Positions 17,430 to 25,935 are shown, counted from the first letter of the stretch. The stretch: DNA of 64,000 bases from Sphingomonas sp. PP-F2F-G114-C0414 (GCF_003688595.1 NZ_RCWT01000009.1:310001-374000), one strand, 5' to 3'. Numbers and translations are program-made. Notes: generated from the letters alone by a model not told the origin.

Positions 17430-18100
17430 CGACCCGCGCACGCAGAAGGGGGCGGGGGCCCGTCCGGTGGGTCGTGGCCATCTTCCTTCTGCTTGCCGTC
17501 GCAGTCGTCTACGCGCCGCAGTTGCTGGCGTTTCCGCATGAGCAGCGGATCGGCACCGTCACCGTCTATGCCGAGCGCCCGATCGATCCGCGGATCGGCA
17601 GCAAACTGGCGCGCGCGGAAGGGTTGCTGCGCGCCAGTCCGATCTACACCGGCCCGCTCGATCGCTCGCTGTTCCTGACGGACGGTGGCTGGCGCTGGCG
17701 CCTTCTGGCGATCCAGTCGCCGGGTGCCTTTGCATTCCGCCGGCCCTTCAGTTCGGCGATCGTCTTTAACCGCAGCGACATCCCCGCGGATCGCGTGACG
17801 AACGGTCGTGCGATCGGCGGTATCCGGACGCTGTCCGGGGTGATCGCGCACGAGTCGACGCACATCATGATCGCCAACCATCTTGGCGAAGTACGTAGCG
17901 CGATGCTCCCGACCTGGCAGCAGGAGGGGTATGCGGATCATGTTGCGCTCGAGAGCAGCCTGACGGACGCGGAGGCCGCGCGCCTTCGCAAGACCGATCC
18001 GGCCGCGACGGCACTGGTATATTACGATGCCCGCCGACGGGTGGCGGCGGCGTTGAGCGCCAAGCGCGGATCCGTCGACGCGTTCTTTGCGGGCGGCTGA
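17426..18100 (+). CDS. Membrane-anchored protein with zinc-peptidase (HExxH) motif
   Basis: 224 residues. An Arg-rich start (MTTRARRRGRGPVRW) is followed by one membrane segment (about 15-34), so the bulk should be periplasmic. The key observation is AHESTHIMIANHLG (His142-Glu-Ser-Thr-His146), with WQQEGYADH placing a glutamate at 167, 20 residues later. This is the arrangement of gluzincin metallopeptidases. I do not recognise the exact family, and proteolytic activity is inference. Its ATG lies inside the fumarase stop (ATGA), so it is produced from the fumarase mRNA. Confidence 0.7.
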   Translation: MTTRARRRGRGPVRWVVAIFLLLAVAVVYAPQLLAFPHEQRIGTVTVYAERPIDPRIGSKLARAEGLLRASPIYTGPLDRSLFLTDGGWRWRLLAIQSPGAFAFRRPFSSAIVFNRSDIPADRVTNGRAIGGIRTLSGVIAHESTHIMIANHLGEVRSAMLPTWQQEGYADHVALESSLTDAEAARLRKTDPAATALVYYDARRRVAAALSAKRGSVDAFFAGG

Positions 18101-18114
18101 GCGAAGCCGAGCTC

Positions 18115-18139
18115 GGAACGCACCCCGGCCAGTCCTGTT
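18115..18139 (+). promoter_or_regulatory. EcfG-type (general stress) promoter candidate
   Basis: GGAAC at 18115-18119, 16 bases, then TGTT at 18136-18139. The known alphaproteobacterial EcfG consensus is GGAAC-N16-17-CGTT. The site ends 30 bases before the ATG of the DUF2501 gene. Two other sites in the window have nearly the same layout. Confidence 0.5.
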
Positions 18140-18169
18140 GGTAACACGACCTTATCGGAGCTCCGTATC

Positions 18170-18664
18170 ATGCCCAAGACCGCAATCGCCCTCGTCGCAG
18201 CCTTCGCCCTCGCGACCTCCGCATCGGCCCAGACCAGCGCACCCGAGTCGGCGTCGACGCAAAACGGTCTTGGCGGTCTGGGTGGACTTGGCGGCCTCGG
18301 TGGCCTGCTCGGTGGTGCGTTGCCGAGCGTCGGATCGATCGGTGCCGGGAACGCGGCTGGCCTGCTCGGGTATTGCCTGAAGAACAATCTGCTCGGGCAG
18401 GGTGGTGCGCTTGGCGCGCTGACCGGTGGGCGGAATGCACCGCGAGCGGGCAGCACCACGAAAGCTCCGGCGACCGGCGCGCAATCGATCCTCCAGCGAC
18501 TGACGGGACGACAGGGTGTGCAGACGTCGCCGGGCTATGCCGCCGGACAAGACGGCGAAGTGCAGGCGCCGAACGGGCAGGCGTTTTCGCTCGACGATCT
18601 CGGCGGGCAGGTGAAGACGCGGATGTGCAGCATCGTTCTCAATCGGGCGAAGTCGTTCCTGTAG
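18170..18664 (+). CDS. DUF2501 (YjjA-like) exported protein
   Basis: 164 residues with a signal peptide (MPKTAIALVAAFALATSASA). A Gly/Leu-rich block (NGLGGLGGLGGLGGLLGGAL) leads into NAAGLLGYCLKNNLLGQGGA. This matches DUF2501, whose E. coli member is YjjA. A second domain ends with KTRMCSIVLNRAKSFL. Two conserved cysteines may pair in the periplasm. The function is unknown. GGAG sits upstream of the ATG, and an EcfG-like promoter suggests stress induction. Confidence 0.8.
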   Translation: MPKTAIALVAAFALATSASAQTSAPESASTQNGLGGLGGLGGLGGLLGGALPSVGSIGAGNAAGLLGYCLKNNLLGQGGALGALTGGRNAPRAGSTTKAPATGAQSILQRLTGRQGVQTSPGYAAGQDGEVQAPNGQAFSLDDLGGQVKTRMCSIVLNRAKSFL

Positions 18665-18756
18665 GGGGCAGTTACGGACCAAGGGCGGGGCGCGGGCAAC
18701 ACGCGTAGCAGGTCGAGCTGCCTGCATCAGCAGCCCACTCGGTCCCGCCTACGTCC

Positions 18757-18857
18757 CGTCATCCTGACGAAAGTCAGGATCCAGAGTAACCACAGGATCC
18801 AGAGTAACCAAATGCAGCCCTTTGCGACCCTGGATCCTGACTTTCGTCAGGATGACG
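18757..18857. repeat. Inverted repeat, family C (copy 1, with 18-bp internal duplication)
   Basis: The left arm is CGTCATCCTGACGAAAGTCA followed by GGATCCAGAG. The right arm is the inverse (CCTGGATCCTGACTTTCGTC, then AGGATGACG). Other copies are 82-83 bp. This one is 101 bp because the 18-bp unit AGGATCCAGAGTAACCAC is duplicated (18776-18811). Confidence 0.9.
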
Positions 18858-19116
18858 GCGCAGGGGGAGGGCGCACTTGTGACGCTTCGGCTGCTGCAGC
18901 GTTGGCCCTATGCACGTTTGATTGCCTCGTCCTCGACCGTAAAGCGGAACACAGGAGATGACCGGTGGGGAGGGAAAGCGAGCACCCGCTCGCCCGTGCC
19001 TGCCAATATCGTCAGCTAGGCGCAGTGGGGGCGGCTTCGAAGACGGCGGCATCGTTAGCTCACGCAATGTCGTAAACGGCGCCTGGATCGACCACCACCG
19101 CCAACCCACCACCCCA
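18858..19116. other. Intergenic stretch, nothing recognised
   Basis: Between repeat C1 and the terminator of the candidate RNA gene at 19117. Open frames on both strands lack recognisable domains, ribosome sites or codon bias. I see no promoter or palindrome of note. Confidence 0.4.
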
Positions 19117-19159
19117 CAAACGAAAAGAGGCTGCCGGATCGTCTCCCGACGACCCGACA
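19117..19159 (-). terminator. Rho-independent terminator with GNRA tetraloop
   Basis: On the minus strand a 12-bp stem (TGTCGGGTCGTC / GACGATCCGGCA, two G-U wobbles) closes on a GGGA tetraloop (19159-19132). It is followed by the T-rich tract CTCTTTTCGTTTGT. It ends the candidate transcript starting near 19366. Confidence 0.7.
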
Positions 19160-19274
19160 ACCTCCTGACATGGTCAGCGGCCGGAGAGCTCCAGCCCGGA
19201 GGACCATGCGTACCGCCTATCCTATGGACCACGTGTTGACTGGGAGAGGATACTCCCCACGCGGACCGGCGGAC

Positions 19275-19331
19275 TTAGCGGTGCGTCCCCCGAACGAACC
19301 GAACCGAACTCACTGCTGAACCATGAGACAT
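19275..19331 (-). CDS. Possible 18-residue microprotein
   Basis: The frame reads MSHGSAVSSVRFVRGTHR and stops with TAA. It is the only short frame I would consider here, because its ATG lies 7 bases after GGAGG within a 15-base perfect Shine-Dalgarno sequence. That is the strongest ribosome-binding site in the window. The peptide is basic and rich in Ser, Val and Arg, with no known family. It could be a leader peptide or a ribosome-trapping device rather than a functional protein. Confidence 0.4.
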   Translation of the reverse strand: MSHGSAVSSVRFVRGTHR

Positions 19332-19482
19332 CGGATCACCTCCTTTCGCTTGTTGAAACAACGCGGCCAAGCCTGACCGCAACGCCAATGTGTGCCGACC
19401 GCGGCTGCGATACAAGCCTTGTTTTACGGAAGTTTTCGGGCAATCCTGTGCGACTGCCAGCCAGCCGGTGACCCGATCGAAG

Positions 19483-20067
19483 TTAGCCGCGGCAATCCTC
19501 GGTGACGCGCTCGATCTCGGCCCAGGCGGGCACCACGAGCGGTGGCAGTCCGGCCTGCTGCACGACGAACCGCCCGCGACTGAACCCCATCGCCTCCAGC
19601 AACGAATCGTTCGGCGTCAGCGCGGCCGCGACATAGGGCGGCGTGCCCCCGGTCGGCTGGACGGACACGGCGCGCGTCACGCTGGACGTGCGGATCGTCA
19701 GCGGCGTCGCGGTGCTCCCCGCGCGCGACAGATAGATCGCGCGCGCAGCCGTATCGCAGCGTAGCGTCAGCGACGCATCGGCATTGGCCGGCCCGAACAA
19801 CGCGATCGAACCACGCGCATCGCGGCGATACACCCACGTCCCCGGCGAATACGGCCAGTCGCGCCAATCGGCGGCGATCGGTACCGGGCGCGGCGCCGGC
19901 GCGGGGGGCCGCGTCACGGTGCGCGGCGGAGGCGGCGGTGCTTCGGCTCGCGGCGGCGGGACACAGCCGGCGATCGACGCGAGCGTTGCCAGGCCGGCGA
20001 GTCGCGCCAGGACGCGGGGGCTGGCAAGCGATCGCAAGCCGACGAGGGAAGAGGACGGAGTGCGCAT
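19483..20067 (-). CDS. Putative lipoprotein, unknown function
   Basis: 194 residues from the ATG at 20067. An N-terminal segment ends in LASIAGC, a plausible lipobox, followed by a Pro-rich linker (PPPRAEAPPPPPRTVTRPP). The body has a pattern seen in sphingomonad hypothetical proteins: DWPYSPGTWVYRRDARGS, LTLRCDTAARAIYLSRAG, LTIRTSSVTRAV and a C-terminal LPPLVVPAWAEIERVTEDC. No enzymatic motif is visible. The frame is open well upstream of 20067, but those residues would precede the signal sequence. It diverges from the PRC-barrel gene. Confidence 0.65.
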   Translation of the reverse strand: MRTPSSSLVGLRSLASPRVLARLAGLATLASIAGCVPPPRAEAPPPPPRTVTRPPAPAPRPVPIAADWRDWPYSPGTWVYRRDARGSIALFGPANADASLTLRCDTAARAIYLSRAGSTATPLTIRTSSVTRAVSVQPTGGTPPYVAAALTPNDSLLEAMGFSRGRFVVQQAGLPPLVVPAWAEIERVTEDCRG

Positions 20068-20124
20068 CGGATCGCTATGCGGCACGCCCGGCGGTCGCTC
20101 AAGTACGACGAAGCGCGCTAGCCG

Positions 20125-20150
20125 GGAACCGCCGCACGGTGATACCGGTT
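20125..20150 (+). promoter_or_regulatory. EcfG-type promoter candidate
   Basis: GGAAC at 20125-20129, 17 bases, then GGTT at 20147-20150. It ends 29 bases before the ATG of the PRC-barrel gene. The hexamer pair and distance match the site at 33533-33558. Confidence 0.5.
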
Positions 20151-20179
20151 CAGCGACGGAAGAAATCAGGAGAATGTCC

Positions 20180-20557
20180 ATGTCCGATACCGCCGCCCAG
20201 ACGCCGACCCAGCTGCTCGTCCAGTCGAACATCTCCGGCACGATGAAGGTCGAGAGCCGCGACGGCGACAATGTCGGTTCGGTCCACGCGTTCATGGTCC
20301 ACAAGGGCACCGGCCGCGTCACCCACGCCGTCCTCAGTCTCGGCGGCTTCCTTGGCATGGGCAAGAGCTTCTACCCGCTGCCGTTCTCGCTGCTCCAGTT
20401 CGACGCGGTCCGCGACCTCTACGTCGTCACGATCGACAAGCGCGTTCTCGAAGGCGGCCCAAGCTGGGCCAACAACGCACCGGTGTTCGACCAGGCCTAT
20501 GCGGACCGCGTCGCCAGCTATTACGGGTCGAGCAGCGAGGATCTCGTCGTCGGCTAA
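20180..20557 (+). CDS. PRC-barrel domain protein
   Basis: 125 residues. After a short start (MSDTAAQTPTQLLVQSNISG), residues about 20-90 form a PRC-barrel: TMKVESRDGDNVGSVHAFMV, VTHAVLSLGGFLGMGKSFYP, VVTIDKRVLEGGP. PRC-barrel proteins bind RNA or electron-transfer components, and soluble single-domain members are often stress proteins. An ATG at 20174 also fits, but AGGAG would then be only 1 base away. At 20180 the spacing is 7, so I chose 20180. The upstream EcfG-like promoter suggests general stress control (inference). Confidence 0.85.
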   Translation: MSDTAAQTPTQLLVQSNISGTMKVESRDGDNVGSVHAFMVHKGTGRVTHAVLSLGGFLGMGKSFYPLPFSLLQFDAVRDLYVVTIDKRVLEGGPSWANNAPVFDQAYADRVASYYGSSSEDLVVG

Positions 20558-20565
20558 GTTCTGCG

Positions 20566-22155
20566 CTACCCTTGGTCGATGCTGAGGATTTCGCCGTCGT
20601 CGTCGACGATATAGGCCTGACCATCGCTCGCGACGCCGAACGAAACCGGGCGATCGATCGTGCCCTGATCCGGGGCAAAATCCTCGTTGCGCCGCTCCAG
20701 CATCGGCCCCTCGATCGTCCCGGCACGGCGCAGTGAATCGGCAGGCGTCGTAAACAGGGCGCCGTTGCGATCGGCGAAGACATAGACGCCCGACAGCGAG
20801 GCGATCGTTGGCGAGCCGACAAATCCGCCGACGATCGCTTGGCCGAAGCGCGTGCCGCCGGTGTGCGGATATTGGATCGACGGGTCTACGACATCGGCCG
20901 GAGGGGTGCCTCGGACGATCTTGGTCCCTTCCTTGAACGGCCATCCGAAATTCGTCACGGGTGCGCCGAGCGGCAGGAAGTCGACCTCTTCGGCGACATC
21001 CTGTCCGCTGTCGGCGATCAGCAGGCCACCGCTGTAATACGCGCCGCCGTTCGGATTTCGCAGGCCCTTCGCGATAGCCGAAACCAGGAAGAACTGCGGA
21101 GAGGCTCCGGCATAGGGGTCCGGATTGTTCGTCACGCGAAGGATCTTCCCCAATCTTGACGATGAGTCCTGCGCGCTGCCAGCCGGGTCGCCGGCGCCAC
21201 CGGCATCGCCCGTCGCGATGATCAGGTTGCCGGCGTCGTAGCCCAGCCAACCCCCGCCGGGATATTGGGGTGCGGACACTGCCAGCAGCGGACCGCTATT
21301 ATCCGGGACAGTCGGCCCCGCTTGGTTGCGGAGATAGCGCTGAACGATCAGGAACCCGTTGGGGTTCGTGAACATCACGTGGAAGATGCCGGTGGTGGCA
21401 AACGTCGGCGCAACCGCCAGTGCGATCATCCCGCGGTCGCCGGTTCCGACATTGGCGACCTGATAGAACAACGTCCGCGCACCGGTCTGCGGGTTCAGAT
21501 CGTAAATCGCGCCGGATCGTTCCGCGACCAGCATCCGCGTGGCACTCAGGCTGGCGATCGCGACGGGGTGGATGAAACCGGTCGCGACACGGTGGACGGC
21601 GATCCCCTCCTTGCTGTTCGTCACGGTGACCTGGAGTGCGATCGTGGTGCTCGCCTGACCGTCGCTCGCAGTCAGCTGGACCAGATAGACGTTGTTTCCG
21701 TCGAGGTCGGTCGGCAGTTCGAAATTCGGCGGTGCCACGAAGCCGAGCTGGCCGGTTCCGTTCAGCGTGAACTTCGCGGCATCCGCGCCGCCGCTGATCG
21801 CGTAGGCGACCGGGGCGCCCTCGGGATCGGTTGCCGCGACCTGATAGACGGTGGTCGTCGTATTCTCGACCACGCTGACGGCATTGGCCGATGTGAAGAC
21901 CGGGGGGGCGTTCACGGGAGCGGGGGTCGGCGTCGGGGCCGTGGGCGGAACGGTCGGCGAACTTGCAGAATCGCTACCCCCGCAGGCCGTCAGCAGTAAG
22001 GCCGCGATCGGCGCCGTGATCGCGGCAACTGCAGCCCACGGACGCGATGCGCCGCGCGAACGCGCGACGGCTTTGATGGTAGCGATAATCGTTACTCCCC
22101 AGAACCCGGCCCCCGCCGGATCAGCGACGCTACCGTGGATCCGTGCGGACGCCAA
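20566..22155 (-). CDS. PQQ-type sugar dehydrogenase-like lipoprotein with cadherin-like domain
   Basis: Up to 529 residues. A lipoprotein signal ends at AALLLTACGG. A Pro/Thr linker is followed by a cadherin-like domain (about 85-180: VENTTTTVYQVAATDPEGAP through LVQLTASDG). A six-bladed propeller of the soluble glucose/aldose dehydrogenase family follows (GDRGMIALAVAPTF, LGKILRVTNNPDPY, GLRNPNGGAYYSGGLLIADSG, NFGWPFKEG). The sugar and PQQ use are inferred. Start problem: no ATG, GTG or suitable TTG lies near the signal; the only conventional start is a TTG at 22155 with a weak ribosome site. GGGGAG (22100-22095) sits 5 bases before an ATT at 22089, which would give a normal signal peptide. 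Confidence 0.8.
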   Translation of the reverse strand: MASARIHGSVADPAGAGFWGVTIIATIKAVARSRGASRPWAAVAAITAPIAALLLTACGGSDSASSPTVPPTAPTPTPAPVNAPPVFTSANAVSVVENTTTTVYQVAATDPEGAPVAYAISGGADAAKFTLNGTGQLGFVAPPNFELPTDLDGNNVYLVQLTASDGQASTTIALQVTVTNSKEGIAVHRVATGFIHPVAIASLSATRMLVAERSGAIYDLNPQTGARTLFYQVANVGTGDRGMIALAVAPTFATTGIFHVMFTNPNGFLIVQRYLRNQAGPTVPDNSGPLLAVSAPQYPGGGWLGYDAGNLIIATGDAGGAGDPAGSAQDSSSRLGKILRVTNNPDPYAGASPQFFLVSAIAKGLRNPNGGAYYSGGLLIADSGQDVAEEVDFLPLGAPVTNFGWPFKEGTKIVRGTPPADVVDPSIQYPHTGGTRFGQAIVGGFVGSPTIASLSGVYVFADRNGALFTTPADSLRRAGTIEGPMLERRNEDFAPDQGTIDRPVSFGVASDGQAYIVDDDGEILSIDQG

Positions 22156-22182
22156 GGGGCGGGGCGACCGAAGTTCGACCGA

Positions 22183-24381
22183 TTATCGCGACCGCGATCC
22201 CCCCATCCGCATCTTCTGGCTCTTGCCGTAGCGCGTCTTTCGCGTGCCGGGCTTGCCCTCGTTCGAGCGGCCCATGACCGGCGCCTTCTGCTGGTCGACC
22301 GGCAGGCCGAGTTCCTCGTTCTCCAGCTGTCGGATTTCGTCGCGCAGGCGCCCGGCGGTCTCGAACTCCAGATCCGACGCAGCCTTGCGCATCTGCTTTT
22401 CGAGGTCCTCGATGTACGCGCGCAGGTTGTGGCCGACCATGTGCGGGCGGTCCTCGTCGATCGGGATCGTCACCTGATCCTGGCTCGCGACATGCGCGAT
22501 GATGTCACCGATGTTGCGGCGGATCGTCGTCGGGGTGATGCCGTGCTCGGTGTTGTACGCGACCTGCTTCTCGCGGCGGCGCGAGGTTTCGTTCATCGCG
22601 CGTTCCATCGATCCGGTGACGCGGTCGGCATACAGGATCACGCGGCCATCGACGTTGCGTGCTGCGCGACCGATCGTCTGGATTAGCGACGTCTCGGAGC
22701 GCAGGAAGCCCTCCTTGTCCGCATCGAGGATCGCGACCAGCCCGCACTCGGGGATGTCCAATCCCTCGCGCAACAGGTTGATGCCGATCAGCACGTCGTA
22801 GACGCCCAGACGGAGATCTCTGATAAGTTCGATGCGTTCCAGCGTCTCGACGTCGCTGTGCATGTAGCGGACTTTTATGCCCGCTTCGTGCATGTATTCG
22901 GTCAGATCTTCGGCCATCCGCTTGGTCAGCGTGGTGACTAGGGTGCGGTAGCCGAGCGCGGTCGTTTTGCCGACCTCGACGATCAGGTCCTGGACCTGTT
23001 CCTCGACCGGCTTGATCTCGACGGGCGGATCGATCAGCCCGGTCGGGCGGATGACCTGTTCGGCGAACACGCCGCCGGTCTGTTCCATCTCCCAGCTGCC
23101 GGGAGTCGCCGAGACATAGGTCGTCGGCGGCCGCATCGCGTCCCATTCGTTGAAGCGCAACGGGCGGTTGTCGATCGCCGATGGCAGGCGGAAGCCGTAT
23201 TCGGCGAGCGTCAGTTTGCGACGATGATCGCCGCGCGACATGCCGTTGATCTGGCCGATCGTGACGTGGCTCTCGTCGACGAACAGCAGCGCGTTGTCGG
23301 GCAGGTATTCGAACAAAGTGGGTGGCGGCTCGCCCGGCATGCGGCCGGTGAGGAAGCGGCTGTAATTCTCGATCCCCGCGCAGGAGCCGGTCGCGGCGAT
23401 CATTTCCAGATCGAAGTTAGTGCGCTGCTCCAGGCGCTGCGCCTCCAACAGCTTGCCCTCCAGCACCAGCTCCTTCAGCCGCTCGGCGAGCTCGTGCTTG
23501 ATCGCCTCGCCCGCCTGCTTGAGCGTCGGGCCGGGCGTCACGTAATGCGAATTCGCGTACACGCGCACCGAGTTCAGCGATGCGACCTTCTTGCCGGTCA
23601 GTGGATCGAACTCGATGATCTCCTCGATATCGTCGCCGAAGAACGAGATGCGCCACGCGCTGTCCTCGTAATGCGACGGGAAGATCTCGAGCGTGTCGCC
23701 CTTCACGCGGAAATTGCCGCGCTGGAACGCGGCGTCGTTGCGCTTGTACTGGAGCGCGACGAGCTTTCGCACGATCTCGCGCTGGTCGACCGTCGTGCCC
23801 TTCTTGAGGTCGAAGATCATCGCCGAATAGGTCTCGACCGAGCCGATGCCGTACAGGCACGACACCGACGCGACGATGATCACGTCGTCGCGTTCGAGCA
23901 GCGCGCGGGTGGCGGAATGGCGCATCCGGTCGATCGACTCGTTGGTCGAGGATTCCTTCTCGATGTACGTGTCCGAGCGCGCGACATACGCCTCGGGCTG
24001 GTAATAATCGTAATAGCTGACGAAATATTCGACCGCGTTGTCGGGGAAGAACGATTTCATCTCGCCATACAGCTGCGCGGCCAGGATCTTGTTCGGCGCG
24101 AGGATCAGGGCAGGGCGCTGGACGCGGTTGATGACGCTGGCCATCGTGAAGGTCTTGCCCGAGCCGGTGACGCCAAGCAGCACCTGGTCCTTCTCGCCTT
24201 CGCCGATCGCGGAGACGAGTTCAGCGATCGCGGTAGGCTGGTCGCCCGCCGGTTCGTATTCGCTGACGAGGTTGAATCGCTTGCCGCCCTCGACCTTGTC
24301 GGGGCGCGCGGTCGGGCGGTGCGGGACGAAGCTTTCGCCGGTTTCGGGCTCGGCGAGACTGGTGCGGATCTGAATGGCCAT
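22183..24381 (-). CDS. uvrB: UvrABC system protein B (excinuclease)
   Basis: 732 residues. It is the damage-verifying helicase of nucleotide excision repair, loaded by UvrA and recruiting UvrC. Walker A is [15 protein letters not shown]. The DNA-inserting beta-hairpin is in [20 protein letters not shown]. The DEAD-like box is in [12 protein letters not shown], and helicase motif VI is in [14 protein letters not shown]. The C-terminal UVR motif for UvrC contact is [19 protein letters not shown] basic tail of about 35 residues ([17 protein letters not shown]) follows. No LexA-type box is obvious upstream. Confidence 0.97.
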   Translation of the reverse strand: MAIQIRTSLAEPETGESFVPHRPTARPDKVEGGKRFNLVSEYEPAGDQPTAIAELVSAIGEGEKDQVLLGVTGSGKTFTMASVINRVQRPALILAPNKILAAQLYGEMKSFFPDNAVEYFVSYYDYYQPEAYVARSDTYIEKESSTNESIDRMRHSATRALLERDDVIIVASVSCLYGIGSVETYSAMIFDLKKGTTVDQREIVRKLVALQYKRNDAAFQRGNFRVKGDTLEIFPSHYEDSAWRISFFGDDIEEIIEFDPLTGKKVASLNSVRVYANSHYVTPGPTLKQAGEAIKHELAERLKELVLEGKLLEAQRLEQRTNFDLEMIAATGSCAGIENYSRFLTGRMPGEPPPTLFEYLPDNALLFVDESHVTIGQINGMSRGDHRRKLTLAEYGFRLPSAIDNRPLRFNEWDAMRPPTTYVSATPGSWEMEQTGGVFAEQVIRPTGLIDPPVEIKPVEEQVQDLIVEVGKTTALGYRTLVTTLTKRMAEDLTEYMHEAGIKVRYMHSDVETLERIELIRDLRLGVYDVLIGINLLREGLDIPECGLVAILDADKEGFLRSETSLIQTIGRAARNVDGRVILYADRVTGSMERAMNETSRRREKQVAYNTEHGITPTTIRRNIGDIIAHVASQDQVTIPIDEDRPHMVGHNLRAYIEDLEKQMRKAASDLEFETAGRLRDEIRQLENEELGLPVDQQKAPVMGRSNEGKPGTRKTRYGKSQKMRMGGSRSR

Positions 24382-24460
24382 CGAGGGGGAATATGGGGAA
24401 CATGGCCTGAGTCGGCAACGGCCGCGGGACCCGTTTGGCCGATGCCAAGTTTAGCTGTTG

Positions 24461-24487
24461 TTGACCCGTCCGGCTCACGCCCATAAT
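24461..24487 (+). promoter_or_regulatory. Possible sigma-70-type promoter for the ferredoxin reductase gene
   Basis: TTGACC (24461-24466) and CATAAT (24482-24487) with a 15-base spacer; reading TTGTTG as the -35 box would give 18. It lies in the divergent gap between uvrB and fpr, about 60 bases before the fpr ATG. Confidence 0.35.
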
Positions 24488-24547
24488 GCGACCGTTTCGC
24501 AAGCCATCGATCCGCCAGCGTCCGCGCGTAGGCCAAGGAATAGACGC

Positions 24548-25378
24548 ATGACCGCCCCGACCGTCGAAGCAACCCGCGCGCCCGCGCTGATCCCCGAGAC
24601 CCCCGCGTTCCTGAACGCCAAGGTGCTGTGGGTGCGTCACTGGAACGAACATCTGTTCAGTTTCGCAATCGAGCGGCCATCCACTTTCCGCTTCCGGTCG
24701 GGCGAGTTCGTGATGATCGGTTTGCCGCAGGAAGGCGGCAAGCCGATCATGCGCGCCTATTCGATCGCGTCCCCGCATTATTCGGAAGAGCTCGAGTTCC
24801 TGTCGATCAAGGTCGAGGATGGCCCGCTGACCTCGAAGCTCCAGCTGATCCAGCCCGGCGACGAAGTGTATCTCGGCAAGAAGCCGACCGGCACGCTGGT
24901 GCTCGACGCGCTGTTGCCGGGGAAGCGGTTGTTCATGTTCTCGACCGGCACCGGCCTCGCGCCGTTCCTCAGCCTGATGCGCGATCCCGACGTGTATGCC
25001 GCGTACGAGCAGGTGATCGTCGTGCACAGCGTGCGTCGCGTGAGCGACTTGGCGTATCATGACGAGATGGTCGGGCTGCTGGCGGAGGATCCGCTGATCG
25101 CCGACGAGGCGCAGACGCAGTTCCACTACATCCCGACCGTGACGCGCGAGCCGTTCCGCACCACGCGGCGGATCGGTGCGCTGATCGAGGACGCGTCGCT
25201 GTTCGGCCATCCGGTCCGCGGCGAGCAGAAGCTCAACCCCGAGACCGACCGTGCGATGCTGTGCGGCTCGACCGAAATGATCAAGGAATTCGCGGTGATG
25301 CTCGAGGCGAATGGCTTCGAGGAGGGCGCGAATTCGAAGCCGGGTACGTTCGTGATCGAGCGCGCCTTCGTCGGCTGA
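24548..25378 (+). CDS. fpr: Ferredoxin--NADP+ reductase
   Basis: 276 residues, with an FAD domain and an NADP domain. It transfers electrons between NADPH and ferredoxin or flavodoxin, often for Fe-S repair and oxidative-stress defence. The FAD-binding motif is IMRAYSIASPHY (RxYS). The NADP-binding loop is FMFSTGTGLAPFLSLMRDP. The C-terminus MLCGSTEMIKEFAVMLEANG ends FVIERAFVG, as in bacterial plant-type FPRs. The ATG at 24548 has AAGGA about 10 bases upstream; earlier in-frame codons belong to the leader. Confidence 0.93.
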   Translation: MTAPTVEATRAPALIPETPAFLNAKVLWVRHWNEHLFSFAIERPSTFRFRSGEFVMIGLPQEGGKPIMRAYSIASPHYSEELEFLSIKVEDGPLTSKLQLIQPGDEVYLGKKPTGTLVLDALLPGKRLFMFSTGTGLAPFLSLMRDPDVYAAYEQVIVVHSVRRVSDLAYHDEMVGLLAEDPLIADEAQTQFHYIPTVTREPFRTTRRIGALIEDASLFGHPVRGEQKLNPETDRAMLCGSTEMIKEFAVMLEANGFEEGANSKPGTFVIERAFVG

Positions 25379-25383
25379 CTCTC

Positions 25384-25466
25384 CGTCATCCTGACGAAAG
25401 TCAGGATCCAGAGCCCCAAGCGGTTTCGATCGTGGCCCTGGATCCTGGATCAAGTCCAGGATGACG
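25384..25466. repeat. Inverted repeat, family C (copy 2)
   Basis: 83 bp, with left arm CGTCATCCTGACGAAAGTCA plus GGATCCAGAG. The right arm is a variant, CCTGGATCCTGGATCAAGTC then CAGGATGACG, so the two arms have diverged. It begins 6 bases after the fpr stop. Confidence 0.88.
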
Positions 25467-25548
25467 GTTTGGACGGATGGCAGTATGCGGATGGATTGTC
25501 TCCGCGGCTGAACCCGTCGATAGGCCTCTACCAACTTAGGAGAGACCC

Positions 25549-25935
25549 ATGATCGGTTACGCGACGCTCGGCACCAACGACATCGACGCCGCACTGGCGT
25601 TTTACGACGCGCTGTTCGCGACGGTGGGCGGCAAGCGCCTGATGCAAATGCCCGACGCCCGCCAGTTGACCTTCTACGGCGCGGGCCCCGACAAGCCGAT
25701 GCTTGTGATCGGCAAGCCCTATGACGGCGCGGCTGCGACCGCGGGCAACGGCACGATGGTCGCGCTAGCAGCGGATTCGCGCGAGCAGGTCGACCAGGTC
25801 TACGCCAAGGCGATCGAACTCGGCGGCGCGGACGAAGGCGCTGCCGGCACGCGCGGACCCGAGGAAATGGGTTTCTACGGCGCATATTTCCGCGATCCCG
25901 ACGGCAACAAGCTCTGCGTGTTCAAGATGGGGTGA
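25549..25935 (+). CDS. VOC-family (glyoxalase/bleomycin-resistance fold) protein
   Basis: 128 residues. It begins with the family's first strand MIGYATLGTNDIDAALAFYD and ends with GFYGAYFRDPDGNKLCVFKM, which carries the typical DPDGN turn. Two beta-alpha-beta-beta-beta units are expected. Members are metal-dependent lyases, dioxygenases or antibiotic-binding proteins; the substrate cannot be predicted. GGAGAG precedes the ATG. It is monocistronic and flanked by repeat elements on both sides. Confidence 0.88.
   Translation: MIGYATLGTNDIDAALAFYDALFATVGGKRLMQMPDARQLTFYGAGPDKPMLVIGKPYDGAAATAGNGTMVALAADSREQVDQVYAKAIELGGADEGAAGTRGPEEMGFYGAYFRDPDGNKLCVFKMG

Larger units (their letters stand above)
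19117..19366 (-). ncRNA. Candidate regulatory RNA / mini-mRNA with perfect anti-16S sequence
   Basis: The minus strand has, in order, a 5' hairpin (19365-19347, TTGT(TGAA)ACAA with a CGC/GCG base), the 15-mer GAAAGGAGGTGATCC (19347-19333), an 18-codon frame, internal hairpins (for example TGAC-CAT-GTCA at 19176-19166) and a strong terminator. The 15-mer is the exact complement of the 16S rRNA 3' end of alphaproteobacteria. An internal CCTCC (19202-19198) could pair with this GGAGG or with a second GGAGG at 19165-19161, giving alternative folds. No gene lies downstream on this strand, so the transcript stands alone. The 5' end is not known. A promoter would lie between 19366 and the lipoprotein stop at 19483. 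Confidence 0.5.

Noticed and set aside
19089..19235. A second minus-strand frame of 48 codons (MVLRAGALRPLTMSGG...) downstream of the 18-codon frame
   Set aside because: It has no ribosome site at its first ATG and runs through the terminator hairpin; probably non-coding.
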